Below, one piece after another: positions 31,652-39,093 of a DNA stretch of 64,000 bases. A program made the position numbers and the translations under genes. Numbering within the stretch: the stretch's first letter is position 1; each line of letters opens with the position of its first letter. The stretch covers positions 806,001-870,000 of the forward strand of contig NZ_UESZ01000001.1 of assembly GCF_900108585.1 (NCBI RefSeq), given 5' to 3'. The notes beneath the pieces were generated by a model. It saw nothing but the letters and a program-made list of their open reading frames with translations, was not told the DNA's origin and made no database searches. Source of the DNA: Branchiibius hedensis. GTDB taxonomy: Bacteria; Actinomycetota; Actinomycetes; Actinomycetales; Dermatophilaceae.

Positions 31652-32584
31652 GTGAGCGTGTCGGACGTGTCGTCGACCGGGGATCTGCGACCACTGGTCG
31701 ATTCCTGGGTGCTCTCGCTGCGCTCGGATCGCAAGTCACCCGCGACGGTCAAGAGCTACACCGATGGGGTGGCCCAGTACCTGGAGCTGTGCGACGCCCG
31801 CACGCTGGCCCCGCTCGACCGGGACAGCCTGCGGGCGTTCGTCACCCAACTGTTGGACGACGGCCGGGAGCCGGCGACGGCGCGATCCCGGCAACTGGCG
31901 GTCCGCAGGTTCACTGCGTGGCTGACCGAGGAACGCGAGATCCCAGCAGACCCGTTCCTCGGCGTGAAGGCGCCCAAGCTCGACAGCAAGGTGATCGAGC
32001 CGCTGAGTGAGCAGCAGCTTCAGGCGCTATTGAAGGCATGCCAGCCGCCCAAGGGCGCCGACAGGGCCGCTGAGCTTCGCCACCGGCGCGATGAAGCCAT
32101 CGTGCGGTTCATGCTGGAGACCGGCGCTCGGGCTGGGGAGGTCGTCGCGCTGCAGGCCGCAGACATCGACCTGCAGGCCGGTACGGCGATCGTGCGCCGC
32201 GGTAAGGGCGGCAAGGGCCGGATGGTGCCATTCGGCCCGCACACCGCCAGGGCGATCGACCGCTACCTGAGGCTGCGCCGGGCACACCGCCTGGCGGCCA
32301 CGTCACCGGATCTCTGGCTGGGGGACCGCGGCAAGAGCTTCACCTATGACGCGCTGCACAAAACGCTGCGCCTACGGGCCGACGCTGCTGGCATCGAAGG
32401 CTTCCACCCGCACCGGATGCGCCACACCGCCGCGCACCGGTGGCTGAAGGCCGGCGGCAGTGAGACCGGTTTGATGGCGGTGGCTGGCTGGACCCGGCCC
32501 GACATGCTGATGCGCTACACCAAGGCGCAGGCCGCTGAGCGCGCAGCGGAGGAAGCACGCGGCTTGAACCTGGGGGAGCTTTGA
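31652..32584 (+). CDS. int: Tyrosine site-specific integrase
   Basis: A 310-residue XerC/D-like tyrosine recombinase. An N-terminal SAM-like core-binding domain (residues about 10-100) precedes the catalytic domain with R160 (TGARAGEVVAL), H254 and R257 (HPHRMRHTAAH), W280 in the second His/Trp position and nucleophile Y289 (LMRYTKAQ). GTG 31652. It reads away from attL, 106 bases after the sigA stop, the usual position for an enzyme acting on the adjacent att site. Its end overlaps the next gene (TTGA). No excisionase is recognised nearby. Confidence 0.95.
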   Translation: MSVSDVSSTGDLRPLVDSWVLSLRSDRKSPATVKSYTDGVAQYLELCDARTLAPLDRDSLRAFVTQLLDDGREPATARSRQLAVRRFTAWLTEEREIPADPFLGVKAPKLDSKVIEPLSEQQLQALLKACQPPKGADRAAELRHRRDEAIVRFMLETGARAGEVVALQAADIDLQAGTAIVRRGKGGKGRMVPFGPHTARAIDRYLRLRRAHRLAATSPDLWLGDRGKSFTYDALHKTLRLRADAAGIEGFHPHRMRHTAAHRWLKAGGSETGLMAVAGWTRPDMLMRYTKAQAAERAAEEARGLNLGEL

Positions 32585-33234
32585 GCCTCTACGACCAGTT
32601 GTTAGGTTCGGTCTCCGCCGATGCCCCCAGGCCCCTTCGCGAGCAGGAGCGATCGCGTGTTGTGTGCAGCTGTGGGGGCGTGATTGCCATTGTTCATGCT
32701 GATCACGACGGTCTATCCGCGTGGCTCTCTGGATACCGCCACACCAGGGTGGGTTCGGCTGAGGTGATCAAACAGGCGGCGCTCGACGATTCTGAGCGGG
32801 TGGTCGAGCGTTACCAAGAAGGAAAAACACTCGATGAGGGCTTTGACCGTGAAGTCCTATCGACAGTGTTGGCCCTGCTGGACGTCGAAACCGATGCCCT
32901 GGCCGGGCAGGTCGAGCGCCTGCGAGTTCCGCAGCGCGCGAGGCGGATCACAGGGCTCGCCCAGCGATGGGATGAGATCGAGGCAGAAGCTGCGTCCGAT
33001 GGGCACCAGCCCGGAGAACTGGCGAACATGGACGCAGGCTGCCCCAAGTGTCGAACAGTGAACCACGTTGGTAGGGCTCTAGTCGGAATTGACCGGTCCG
33101 GGCGGCATGCCCCGAAAACCGTTGTCGGCCAGCGGAGTTCGTGGAGTGTTGCCACCTTCAGTTACCAATGGCCGCCCGAGGGGGTGGCGCAGCGACTGTC
33201 GCTCTACCGGTCGTTGCATGCGTTGTGTGTATGA
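32581..33234 (+). CDS. Unknown protein with two Cys pairs
   Basis: A 217-residue protein of no recognised family. It has CSCGG at residues about 29-33 and CPKC near 154-157, a spacing that could bind zinc as a split ribbon, and a helical middle part rich in Glu/Arg. TTG 32581 overlaps the integrase stop. Third-position GC is lower than in the chromosome (for example around 32640-32760 and 33050-33230), a sign of foreign origin. The very end (LYRSLHALCV) may not be structured. It could be an element control protein, but this is only by position. Confidence 0.6.
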   Translation: MSLYDQLLGSVSADAPRPLREQERSRVVCSCGGVIAIVHADHDGLSAWLSGYRHTRVGSAEVIKQAALDDSERVVERYQEGKTLDEGFDREVLSTVLALLDVETDALAGQVERLRVPQRARRITGLAQRWDEIEAEAASDGHQPGELANMDAGCPKCRTVNHVGRALVGIDRSGRHAPKTVVGQRSSWSVATFSYQWPPEGVAQRLSLYRSLHALCV

Positions 33235-33330
33235 TTCGAGCACAACGCGCGCCGGGAGCCGGCAAACCCGTTGCTGTGAAGTAGCGAACACAGCAGGTCC
33301 CACGTCGGGACTCCTTTCAAGGGGTTTGCT

Positions 33331-33624
33331 GTGCCGAGAGCTACTAGCGAAGCGCGTTTGGTCGCTTCAATCGCTGCCCATACTTCGTGGGCGAACACCG
33401 AGAACCGTTCCGCGAGAACGGCTCCCGCACGTCGTGCGCTCGATGAGAAGTTCCTAGCCGAGGCCGGGGGAGATCCGGCCCGCGCTGAGCACCTGCGTAA
33501 GGCGCACTTCCAACGACTCGCGCTGAAGTCCGCGCAGTCGCGTCGCCGCGCCCGTGAGGCTACTGCAGCCGCACAGGCGGCCGAGGCCGAGTTAGACCAG
33601 CTGACCGGCGGTGACGCGGCGTGA
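33331..33624 (+). CDS. Small helical Arg/Ala-rich protein of actinobacterial elements
   Basis: A 97-residue protein opening MPRATSEARLVASIAAH and containing TSWANTENRSARTAPARRALDE (given here in family-typical pieces), then AEHLRKAHFQRLALKSAQSRRRA. I recall closely similar small proteins in mycobacterial and streptomycete prophage-like elements, always without known function. GTG 33331 follows AAGGGG. It heads the coupled gene run: its stop overlaps the next start (GTGA). A GTCCC/GGGAC hairpin and a GCAAACCC/GGGTTTGC inverted repeat lie just upstream in the 96-base gap. Confidence 0.75.
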   Translation: MPRATSEARLVASIAAHTSWANTENRSARTAPARRALDEKFLAEAGGDPARAEHLRKAHFQRLALKSAQSRRRAREATAAAQAAEAELDQLTGGDAA

Positions 33625-33980
33625 GGGCAAAAGATAGCCGCCCGGCGGACCGGGCGGCAGGCGATCACGTGGGCGCGGGATCTGAGGCAATCGTACCGAG
33701 CAGCAACAGGATTCGCACGTCACGCACTCAGTACGTCAACCTGATCGGCAAGCAAGAGCCGGACCTGCGGACCCGCGCGAAACGCCACGACTATGCGCTG
33801 CTGGTCCTGGCCGAGCGGGCCGATGGTGTGATCTGCTCCCAGATCTACACGAACCTGCTGGCAGCTGAGCGGAAGGTGCACCGCACCCGATCCCGTGGCC
33901 TACATGCGTCGGTGGCGCTGGTGCGCTTGGTGTCGGTAGCCAGCACTGAGGCTGAGTTGTTCGGCGGTGAGATCCGATGA
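33621..33980 (+). CDS. Unknown element protein
   Basis: A 119-residue basic protein. The first 30 or so residues look disordered; the rest is helical (RTRAKRHDYALLVLAERADGV, then NLLAAERKVHRTRSRG). No domain recognised. GTG 33621 overlaps the previous stop and its own stop overlaps the next ATG (ATGA), so it is translated as part of the coupled run. Confidence 0.6.
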   Translation: MRAKDSRPADRAAGDHVGAGSEAIVPSSNRIRTSRTQYVNLIGKQEPDLRTRAKRHDYALLVLAERADGVICSQIYTNLLAAERKVHRTRSRGLHASVALVRLVSVASTEAELFGGEIR

Positions 33981-34210
33981 GCGCCACGACCAATCCCGTT
34001 GCTCTGCTGGACCTTTCACCCGATGAGCGGGTCAGTTACCGGGCCGCGTACGGCCACGGTTACGCCGATGGTTGGAAGGCCGGGGTCGCGTTCCAGCGGC
34101 GCTCGGATGAGTTGACCGAGCAGACCCGCGCCACGATCACGGCCGGCATCGAGGCATTCCGGGCCGACCACGAACGGCGCCGTGCTGCGATCGGTGGTGG
34201 TGCTCGATGA
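33977..34210 (+). CDS. Unknown small element protein
   Basis: A 77-residue protein with LSPDERVSYRAAYGHGYADGWKAG (in parts) and a Glu/Arg-rich helical C-terminus. The YxxGYxxGW-like pattern is reminiscent of small phage proteins found before replication genes, but I cannot name the family. Coupled by ATGA overlaps at both ends. Confidence 0.6.
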   Translation: MSATTNPVALLDLSPDERVSYRAAYGHGYADGWKAGVAFQRRSDELTEQTRATITAGIEAFRADHERRRAAIGGGAR

Positions 34211-35562
34211 TCGAGGCCTATGACGGGCCGGTGCCAGCACCGGATGACCCGACCACCAGCGAGTTGCTGGACCAGGTGCACGCGGTGTTGACCCGGTATG
34301 TGGTGTTGCCCTCACCGCAGGCCACCGATGCGGTGGTGTTGTGGATCGCAGCGACGCACGCGCTGGCGGCGTTCCAGCACGCGCCGCGGTTGGCGATCAA
34401 GTCACCAGAGAAGCGGTGCGGCAAGTCCCGGTTGCTGGATGTGATCGCTGGGTTGTCTCATCGGCCGCTGCTGAGCGTGAATGCGACGGTCCCAGCGATC
34501 TTCCGGGCCATCGGGCAGGACGCACCCCCGACCTTGTTGATCGATGAGGCTGACACGTTGTGGGGCACTAAGCGCGCGGCCGAGCAGAACGAGGATTTGC
34601 GGGCACTGGTCAATGCTGGCCACCAGCGTGGCCGTCCTGCCCTTCGGTGTGTCGGGCCGCAGCAGACCCCGACGGAGTTCGCCACGTTCGCGATGTGCGC
34701 GCTGGCCGGGATCGGTGACCTGCCGGACACGATCACCGACCGGGCGATCAACCTCACGATGCGCCGGCGACGTGCCGATGAGTCGGTCTCCACGTTCCGG
34801 ACCCGCCGCGATGGTCCCGTGCTGGATGATCTTCGCCGGCAACTGCAGGTCTGGGCGCCGGGGATGATCGAGGCCCTGACGGTCGCTGAGCCGGTCATGC
34901 CGGTCGAGGACCGCGCCGCGGACACCTGGGAGCCATTGGTGGCGATCGCGGACCTAGCCGGCGACCAGTGGGCGGCTCGCGCCCGGGCCGCGTGCGTGAA
35001 GCTGACCAGCGAGGCCGACGCCGACGACGAGGAAGCATCGCTGAACACCCGGCTACTGTCCGACGTGCGGGCAGCGTTCGGACCCGGGGTCACGTTCTTG
35101 TCGGCAGCGGATCTCATCGCCAATCTGCAGTTGGTCGAGGACGCACCCTGGGGTGAGTGGGATCTCAACGCGCATCGGCTCGCGCGACGGTTGAAGCACT
35201 TCAACGTCAAACCCGTCCGCAACCCGGCTGGTAATGCCCGCGGCTATCGGATCGACGATCTGACCGACGCGTTTATCCGCTACCTGCGTCCGAAACCGTC
35301 AGAAGCGTCAGAACCTGCGGAATCCCGGGCCATTCCGTCTGACACTTCCGGTGCGTCTGACACATCGAACCGTCAGGCCACACCAAACCGTCAGGCCGAC
35401 TCCCCAACGGGCACAAGGGATCTGACGGTTCTGACGCATCCTGACGCACCCCCCGGTAGAAAGTGTGCAGACTGCGACTCAACCGACGTCGCGGCCGGTC
35501 GGGTCCGTTGCGCTCAACACCTGGCCACGTTCCGTGCGACCGGCGGGAAGGTGGCCCGATGA
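34207..35562 (+). CDS. DUF3631 P-loop protein, probable replication helicase/primase-associated
   Basis: A 451-residue protein with a P-loop (SPEKRCGKS, residues 66-74), Walker B TLLIDEAD (109-116) and the DUF3631 region that follows (TLWGTKRAAEQNEDLRALVN in part, then RAINLTMRRR). In phages and prophage-like elements DUF3631 proteins are usually the helicase half of a replication module; the primase half is missing here, so it may load on or divert a helper replisome, which is inference. The C-terminal 110 residues are Ser/Thr/Pro-rich with two CxxC-type cysteines (CADCDST). ATGA-coupled at both ends. Confidence 0.82.
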   Translation: MIEAYDGPVPAPDDPTTSELLDQVHAVLTRYVVLPSPQATDAVVLWIAATHALAAFQHAPRLAIKSPEKRCGKSRLLDVIAGLSHRPLLSVNATVPAIFRAIGQDAPPTLLIDEADTLWGTKRAAEQNEDLRALVNAGHQRGRPALRCVGPQQTPTEFATFAMCALAGIGDLPDTITDRAINLTMRRRRADESVSTFRTRRDGPVLDDLRRQLQVWAPGMIEALTVAEPVMPVEDRAADTWEPLVAIADLAGDQWAARARAACVKLTSEADADDEEASLNTRLLSDVRAAFGPGVTFLSAADLIANLQLVEDAPWGEWDLNAHRLARRLKHFNVKPVRNPAGNARGYRIDDLTDAFIRYLRPKPSEASEPAESRAIPSDTSGASDTSNRQATPNRQADSPTGTRDLTVLTHPDAPPGRKCADCDSTDVAAGRVRCAQHLATFRATGGKVAR

Positions 35563-35825
35563 CCTCCCGCGCGACCGCCGGCGCCGAGGCCCGGGCGACG
35601 TTGGCGAGAGCACTGCTCACGATGGCTACTTACGGCGAGCGACCGGTGTGTTCCGATGCGCCGCAGTTGTGGATCAGCGACGACGCTGAGGACCGTGAGG
35701 GTGTCAAGGTCTGGTGCCAGTCCTGTCCGCTGATCGAGCCGTGCGCTGCTGCAGGCCAGTTCGAGAAGCACGGGGTCTGGGGCGGCCTCGACCGGACGAT
35801 GCGACCGGGGAAGGAGGCGGCATGA
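35559..35825 (+). CDS. WhiB-like transcriptional regulator encoded by the element
   Basis: An 88-residue Wbl protein. Four cysteines in the WhiB pattern (C31, C53, C56, C62; CxxCxxxxxC) would hold a [4Fe-4S] cluster, and GVWGGLDR at 72-79 is the family turn. The basic tail after it is very short (TMRPGKEAA), as in many phage-borne Wbl proteins, so DNA contact may be weak. Chromosomal Wbl proteins act by binding region 4 of the principal sigma factor. That makes its presence on an element inserted in sigA noteworthy. ATG 35559 overlaps the previous stop. Confidence 0.88.
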   Translation: MTSRATAGAEARATLARALLTMATYGERPVCSDAPQLWISDDAEDREGVKVWCQSCPLIEPCAAAGQFEKHGVWGGLDRTMRPGKEAA

Positions 35826-36040
35826 GAGTTCGCGTCATCGGCTGGTCAGATCTTGGGGTCCTTGCCCGGGCTGACGGTGTGCAAGTGCGTGTCCGTCGCC
35901 GTCCGGATGGGTCCGCGGATTGGATCTGCCGGGCGTGCGGCACTTTCCCCGGCCCGGGGTGCGATCACCTGCAGGCGTTGGCGCACACCCCATCGGACCC
36001 GGCGCGCCGCTGGGAGAACCAAGGAGGCACCAAGCAATGA
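35822..36040 (+). CDS. Small Cys/His protein, SWIM-like zinc motif
   Basis: A 72-residue protein. WICRACGTFPGPGCDHLQAL contains a C-x2-C...C-x-H arrangement similar to a SWIM zinc finger and is the only notable motif. ATG 35822 overlaps the WhiB-like stop (ATGA) and its stop overlaps the next start. Probably a small DNA- or protein-binding factor. Confidence 0.6.
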   Translation: MRVRVIGWSDLGVLARADGVQVRVRRRPDGSADWICRACGTFPGPGCDHLQALAHTPSDPARRWENQGGTKQ

Positions 36041-36249
36041 GCAGTAACCGACCACCGAAACACGTTGCGCATGCGCTGCTAGCCGGCGCCGGGCAATCGG
36101 TCACCATCACCAACACCGAGTTGGTGGAGGACTGCGACGGCACCCCGGCCGGGGTCAGCGTCGAAACACGAGAAGCAACCCTTGCGGTCACCCCGGCCGC
36201 GCTGGGCTGGACGCAGGACGAACTAGATAACCCGGAGGTAATCGAATGA
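36037..36249 (+). CDS. Unknown small element protein
   Basis: A 70-residue protein, probably beta-rich (SVTITNTELVEDCDGTPAGVSVETREA in parts), with one Cys. No family recognised. ATGA overlaps at both ends place it in the coupled run just before the scaffold-like gene, so it may be a morphogenesis or size-determination factor; this is positional inference. Confidence 0.55.
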   Translation: MSSNRPPKHVAHALLAGAGQSVTITNTELVEDCDGTPAGVSVETREATLAVTPAALGWTQDELDNPEVIE

Positions 36250-36719
36250 GCACCAACGAAGTTGAGCAGGGCCCGACCGTCGAGCAGGCCGTCGAGCAGG
36301 AGGAGGCGGTACAGGAGGAGGTGGTACAGGAGGAGGCGGTACAGGAGCAGGACGGCGACGAGGCTGGGAAGGCTGGCCGGGAGGCCGCGAAGTACCGGCG
36401 GGCGTTGCGGGACACCGAAGCGCAGCGCGATGCGCTGGCCCAGCAGGTGGCCGGTCTGCAGCGCGCGGCCGTCGAGCGGGTTGCAGCGGCGCACTTGGCC
36501 AAGCCCGAGGCGTTGTGGGTTGCCGGGGTGGACCTGGCCGACCTGCTCGACGGTGCCGGGGTGGTGGACGAGGAGAAGGTGCGGACCGCGGCGCGCGAGG
36601 CCGCCGACCGGCTCGGGCTGTCGCGGCCCCTGGGCAACTACGTCCCCAAGGAAGGGCAGCCAACCCGGGCCGACCCCGGCCCTTCCTTCTCCGACGCGTT
36701 CCGGCATAGCGGGCGCTGA
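36246..36719 (+). CDS. Scaffold-like acidic coiled-coil protein upstream of capsid
   Basis: A 157-residue protein. Residues 8-36 are a Glu/Gln/Val repeat (EEAVQEEVVQEEAVQEQ), then comes a charged helix (GREAAKYRRALRDTEAQRDALAQQ in parts) and a short folded C-terminal part. Acidic, helical proteins of this size directly before a major capsid gene are typically phage scaffolds. The 15-base repeat GAGGAGGTGGTACAG-type units suggest recent repeat expansion. ATGA overlap with the preceding gene; a 44-base palindrome separates it from the capsid gene. Confidence 0.72.
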   Translation: MSTNEVEQGPTVEQAVEQEEAVQEEVVQEEAVQEQDGDEAGKAGREAAKYRRALRDTEAQRDALAQQVAGLQRAAVERVAAAHLAKPEALWVAGVDLADLLDGAGVVDEEKVRTAAREAADRLGLSRPLGNYVPKEGQPTRADPGPSFSDAFRHSGR

Positions 36720-36730
36720 GCGAAACACCG

Positions 36731-36774
36731 ACCGGCCCGGTATCCTTTGCATAGTCGCAGGATGCCGGGCCGGT
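36731..36774 (+). promoter_or_regulatory. Long hairpin between scaffold-like and capsid genes
   Basis: Arms ACCGGCCCGGTATCCT (36731-36746) and AGGATGCCGGGCCGGT (36759-36774) pair over 16 bases with one G-T wobble and a 12-base loop. It starts 11 bases after the scaffold-like stop. A second smaller hairpin (CTGCCC/GGGCAG) follows near 36797-36815. It may be an attenuator/terminator that separates early and capsid expression, an operator, or a packaging signal. Confidence 0.85.
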
Positions 36775-36898
36775 GGTCTGCCCCGCGGCAACGACTGCCC
36801 CAGGTTGGGCAGCGGTGAACGGCCGGGCCGCACCGCGTGAAGTGACAACACACTTTCGCGGCTGGTCCCTGGCCGCATTCATCGAAGGAGAGCCAACA

Positions 36899-37744
36899 AT
36901 GGCTACTGAAACAACCCTGACAAGTACCGATGCCTGGTCCCCCGATGTCACCGGGTACGCCGCGGGCGACATCATCCCCGACGCGCTGGTGCTGCAGTGC
37001 TCCACCGTGCTGGGCAAGATCGAGGGAGACGAGCCGTTGCTGCGGGTCGCCTACATCGACGACGCTGCAGCCGATTTCGTCGCTGAGGGAGCCGTCATCC
37101 CCGAAGCTGACCCGAGCCTGTCTGAGGTCACCGTCGCCACAGGGAAGGTCGCGCAACTGGTGCGACTGTCCCGGGAGCAGTACGTCAACGGGCAGGCCGC
37201 GGGGAAGCTGTCGGACTCGGTGCGCCGCGCCGTGACCACCCGGGCCAATCAGGCGTTCCTGTCGCAGGCGGCACCGACCGCCCCGGCGGTCACCCCGCCG
37301 GCCGGCATCACCAACGTCACCGGGATCACCAGTGGCGGCGCCGTCGCCGGGTCACTCGACAAGCTGGTCGATATCGTTGCCGGGATCGAGACCGCCGGCG
37401 GCACCCCGTCGCAGGTGCTGCTGTCGCCGACCGCGTGGGCCTCGCTGTGCAAGTTCAAGACCGGGACCAGTTCGGCGCAATCGCTGATCGGTGCCGGGGT
37501 CGAGCCCGCGCAGCGGCAACTGCTCGGGGTGCCCGTGGTGGTTACGTCCGCGCTGACCGGCAGCAACGGGCTGGTGATCGACCGTGCCGCGGTCGTGTCG
37601 GCTGTCGGTGACGTGATGATCGCGACCAGCGAAGAAGTGTTCTTCGCCTCCGACTCCGTGGCCGTGCGGTGCACCTTCCGGTTCGGTGCAACCGTGGTCA
37701 AGCCGGCACGCGTCGCCAAGTTCACCGTGACCGCCCCGAGCTGA
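36899..37744 (+). CDS. HK97-type major capsid protein
   Basis: A 281-residue major capsid protein. It lacks the long N-terminal delta domain of HK97 itself; the A/P-domain strands are evident (GDEPLLRVAYIDDAAADFVAEG in parts, KVAQLVRLSREQY, LLSPTAWASLCKFK, LLGVPVVVTSAL, then FASDSVAVRCTFRFGATVVKPARVAKF in parts). ATG 36899 has GAAGGAGAG upstream. It is the only clear virion gene in the element, so a helper phage must supply the portal, terminase and tail if particles are made. It may form small capsids suited to an 8.8 kb genome, which is inference from satellites of this kind. Confidence 0.9.
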   Translation: MATETTLTSTDAWSPDVTGYAAGDIIPDALVLQCSTVLGKIEGDEPLLRVAYIDDAAADFVAEGAVIPEADPSLSEVTVATGKVAQLVRLSREQYVNGQAAGKLSDSVRRAVTTRANQAFLSQAAPTAPAVTPPAGITNVTGITSGGAVAGSLDKLVDIVAGIETAGGTPSQVLLSPTAWASLCKFKTGTSSAQSLIGAGVEPAQRQLLGVPVVVTSALTGSNGLVIDRAAVVSAVGDVMIATSEEVFFASDSVAVRCTFRFGATVVKPARVAKFTVTAPS

Positions 37745-37932
37745 TGCCCACCATCACCCGGTTGATCTGGCGGACCGCGGCGATCGGGCGACAGATCCCG
37801 CGGACCTGCTGGGTTACCTCACCGGAGGCAACGACCACCGTGTGCGGCCGGCCTGTCCCCGAAGGCGGACCTGCAACCGGGGTCAACTGCCCCGACTGCC
37901 GCGCCGCCGCGGCATTCATCACCGGCCACTGA
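37744..37932 (+). CDS. Small Cys-containing protein after capsid
   Basis: A 62-residue protein with Cys at residue about 21 and 31 and a C-terminal NCPDCRAAAAFITGH, so a small zinc-ribbon arrangement is possible. The start ATG overlaps the capsid stop (TGATG). No family recognised. The CPDCRxAAAF ending is reminiscent of short actinophage proteins of unknown role. Confidence 0.55.
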   Translation: MPTITRLIWRTAAIGRQIPRTCWVTSPEATTTVCGRPVPEGGPATGVNCPDCRAAAAFITGH

Positions 37933-38040
37933 CCCGAACGGCCGGGCGTCAAACCCGCCACCACTTGCAGGCGGGCAAGGTGTCGAGGGCGATCCTTTCG
38001 GGCACGATGCCCGAGCCCACAGACGCACCTGCGCCCGGCT

Positions 38041-38103
38041 GTCCTGACCCCCAGGGGAGGTACTCCCCACCCCCGCGACCGGTGGCAACCTCCCGGATAG
38101 GGC
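38041..38103 (-). repeat. Hairpin-bearing repeat, copy 1
   Basis: Read on the minus strand this begins GCCCTATCCGGGAGGTTGC (38103 down to 38085), an exact 19-base match to copy 2 at 38318-38336 on the plus strand. It continues with an imperfect match that contains a GGGGAG-TAC-CTCCCC hairpin (38054-38068). It lies in the 218-base gap after the capsid-linked gene, in which I see no gene. Confidence 0.75.
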
Positions 38104-38150
38104 CTCATATCCCCCCGGGTCACCCCCCTACCCGCTCAGGAGGTGCTGCG

Positions 38151-38504
38151 ATGGTTGATGCGAGCCGTGCTGACCATCTGCGGGCGATGATTGCGGGCGC
38201 CGAGGAGCGAATGCTGTCCGAGTCGTGCTCGGATCAGAACTACGCCGTTCTAGGCCGAATGCGTGCCGAGTTCCTGGCTCAGCTGGAAGCGTTGGAAAAA
38301 ACCTCGGAGGGGGAACAGCCCTATCCGGGAGGTTGCTTGCCCGCCCGGGGTGGGGGGTCATCCCCCCTGGCCGAGGATGACCGGCTGCCACGGAACCGCG
38401 AGGTGCTGTCGTGTCGCAGCTATCACGAACTGGGACGGATCATCGAGCGGTTGCAGCGGGCCCGGGAGGCAGTGGGCGATCCGTCACAGTTCAGTGAGAA
38501 GTAA
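38151..38504 (+). CDS. Small helical protein of unknown function
   Basis: A 117-residue protein from ATG 38151, with AGGAGG upstream. It has two helices, one near residues 5-48 (RADHLRAMIAGAEERMLSE in part, then MRAEFLAQLEALEK) and one at the C-terminus (YHELGRIIERLQRAREAVGD). Between them is a Gly/Pro-rich linker encoded by repeat copy 2. The helical pattern resembles small actinophage proteins near terminase genes; I would not call it a terminase subunit without a structure or family match. Confidence 0.6.
   Translation: MVDASRADHLRAMIAGAEERMLSESCSDQNYAVLGRMRAEFLAQLEALEKTSEGEQPYPGGCLPARGGGSSPLAEDDRLPRNREVLSCRSYHELGRIIERLQRAREAVGDPSQFSEK
38318..38380 (+). repeat. Hairpin-bearing repeat, copy 2 (inverted)
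   Basis: Starts GCCCTATCCGGGAGGTTGC (38318-38336), the exact inverse of copy 1. The following 34 bases are similar and contain GGGGGG-TCAT-CCCCCC (38352-38367), the counterpart of the hairpin in copy 1. This copy lies inside the 117-residue reading frame and encodes its glycine-rich linker. Confidence 0.75.
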
Positions 38505-38518
38505 CGGATAGCGGCCGC

Positions 38519-38866
38519 TTGGGAGACGGTGGCAACTTTCCACCGTCTGACCGCGCACCCGTGGGCTGGACCCTTCCCGACCAGCACAGACGAGCGGCCC
38601 ACCTGACGGCGGGCATAGGTGTAGGACCCCCTCCCAAAGCCGGACCAGCCTTGTCCTCACCCGGCCACGACCAATGGCCCGGCCACTTGTTGTGGTCGAG
38701 CTCGATCGTCTACCCACGAGCAGCCGTGCACTGCTGCTGGTGGGCGCCCGTCGCCGGTTCGGCGGGCTGGGTCCTGTTACCGGGGCCGTCCGTGTTGGTG
38801 TCGCTGCTGGTGGCCTGTCTGGCGCAGCGTGACCGTTCGGCAAAGTTGGCCGAACGGTCGATGTAA
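38519..38866 (+). CDS. Doubtful small protein with a hydrophobic C-terminal segment
   Basis: From TTG 38519 the frame encodes 115 residues: a Pro/Gly-rich first half with little coding character, then a hydrophobic stretch (GWVLLPGPSVLVSLLVACLA) and a basic end. The gene may be only its last third, starting at an internal GTG, or may not exist; an overlapping 48-codon frame starts at ATG 38672. No ribosome site is evident. Confidence 0.3.
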   Translation: MGDGGNFPPSDRAPVGWTLPDQHRRAAHLTAGIGVGPPPKAGPALSSPGHDQWPGHLLWSSSIVYPRAAVHCCWWAPVAGSAGWVLLPGPSVLVSLLVACLAQRDRSAKLAERSM

Positions 38867-38891
38867 GGGTCTAAACGCTCCTTAGATGCTT

Positions 38892-39006
38892 TTCACGGTT
38901 GGTCGTGAATTTCCCGGAGCCGGGAAAATGGTTGAGCGGGGTACTCGCTGAGTGCGTACCCCCTGCGGTCGAGGGTTACCCGTTCGCCGGGTACCCCGTG
39001 GGGGTA
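38892..39006. other. Cluster of strong palindromes between convergent genes
   Basis: Four hairpins occur in 115 bases: TTCACG-GTTGGT-CGTGAA (38892-38909); TTTCCCGG-AG-CCGGGAAA (38910-38927); GGGGTAC-11 bases-GTACCCC (38938-38962); TACCCC-GTG-GGGGTA (38992-39006), with ACCCG-TTCGC-CGGGT before the last. They fill the 227-base gap between the last plus-strand and the minus-strand genes of the element. A bidirectional terminator is the simplest reading; a replication origin or packaging site is also possible. Confidence 0.75.
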
Positions 39007-39093
39007 TCAGGATTGCTGAGACCCCTTTTTCGTGGCGCCACGCAGAAGTCTTTTCGGTGCCGTCACCGAGAAGGTGCCCGGCGCCGGGAGGCT

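Noticed and set aside
37722-38123. Minus-strand open frame of 133 codons after the capsid gene
   Set aside because: Overlaps the capsid-linked small gene and repeat copy 1; its similarity to the 38151 gene product comes only from the inverted repeat.
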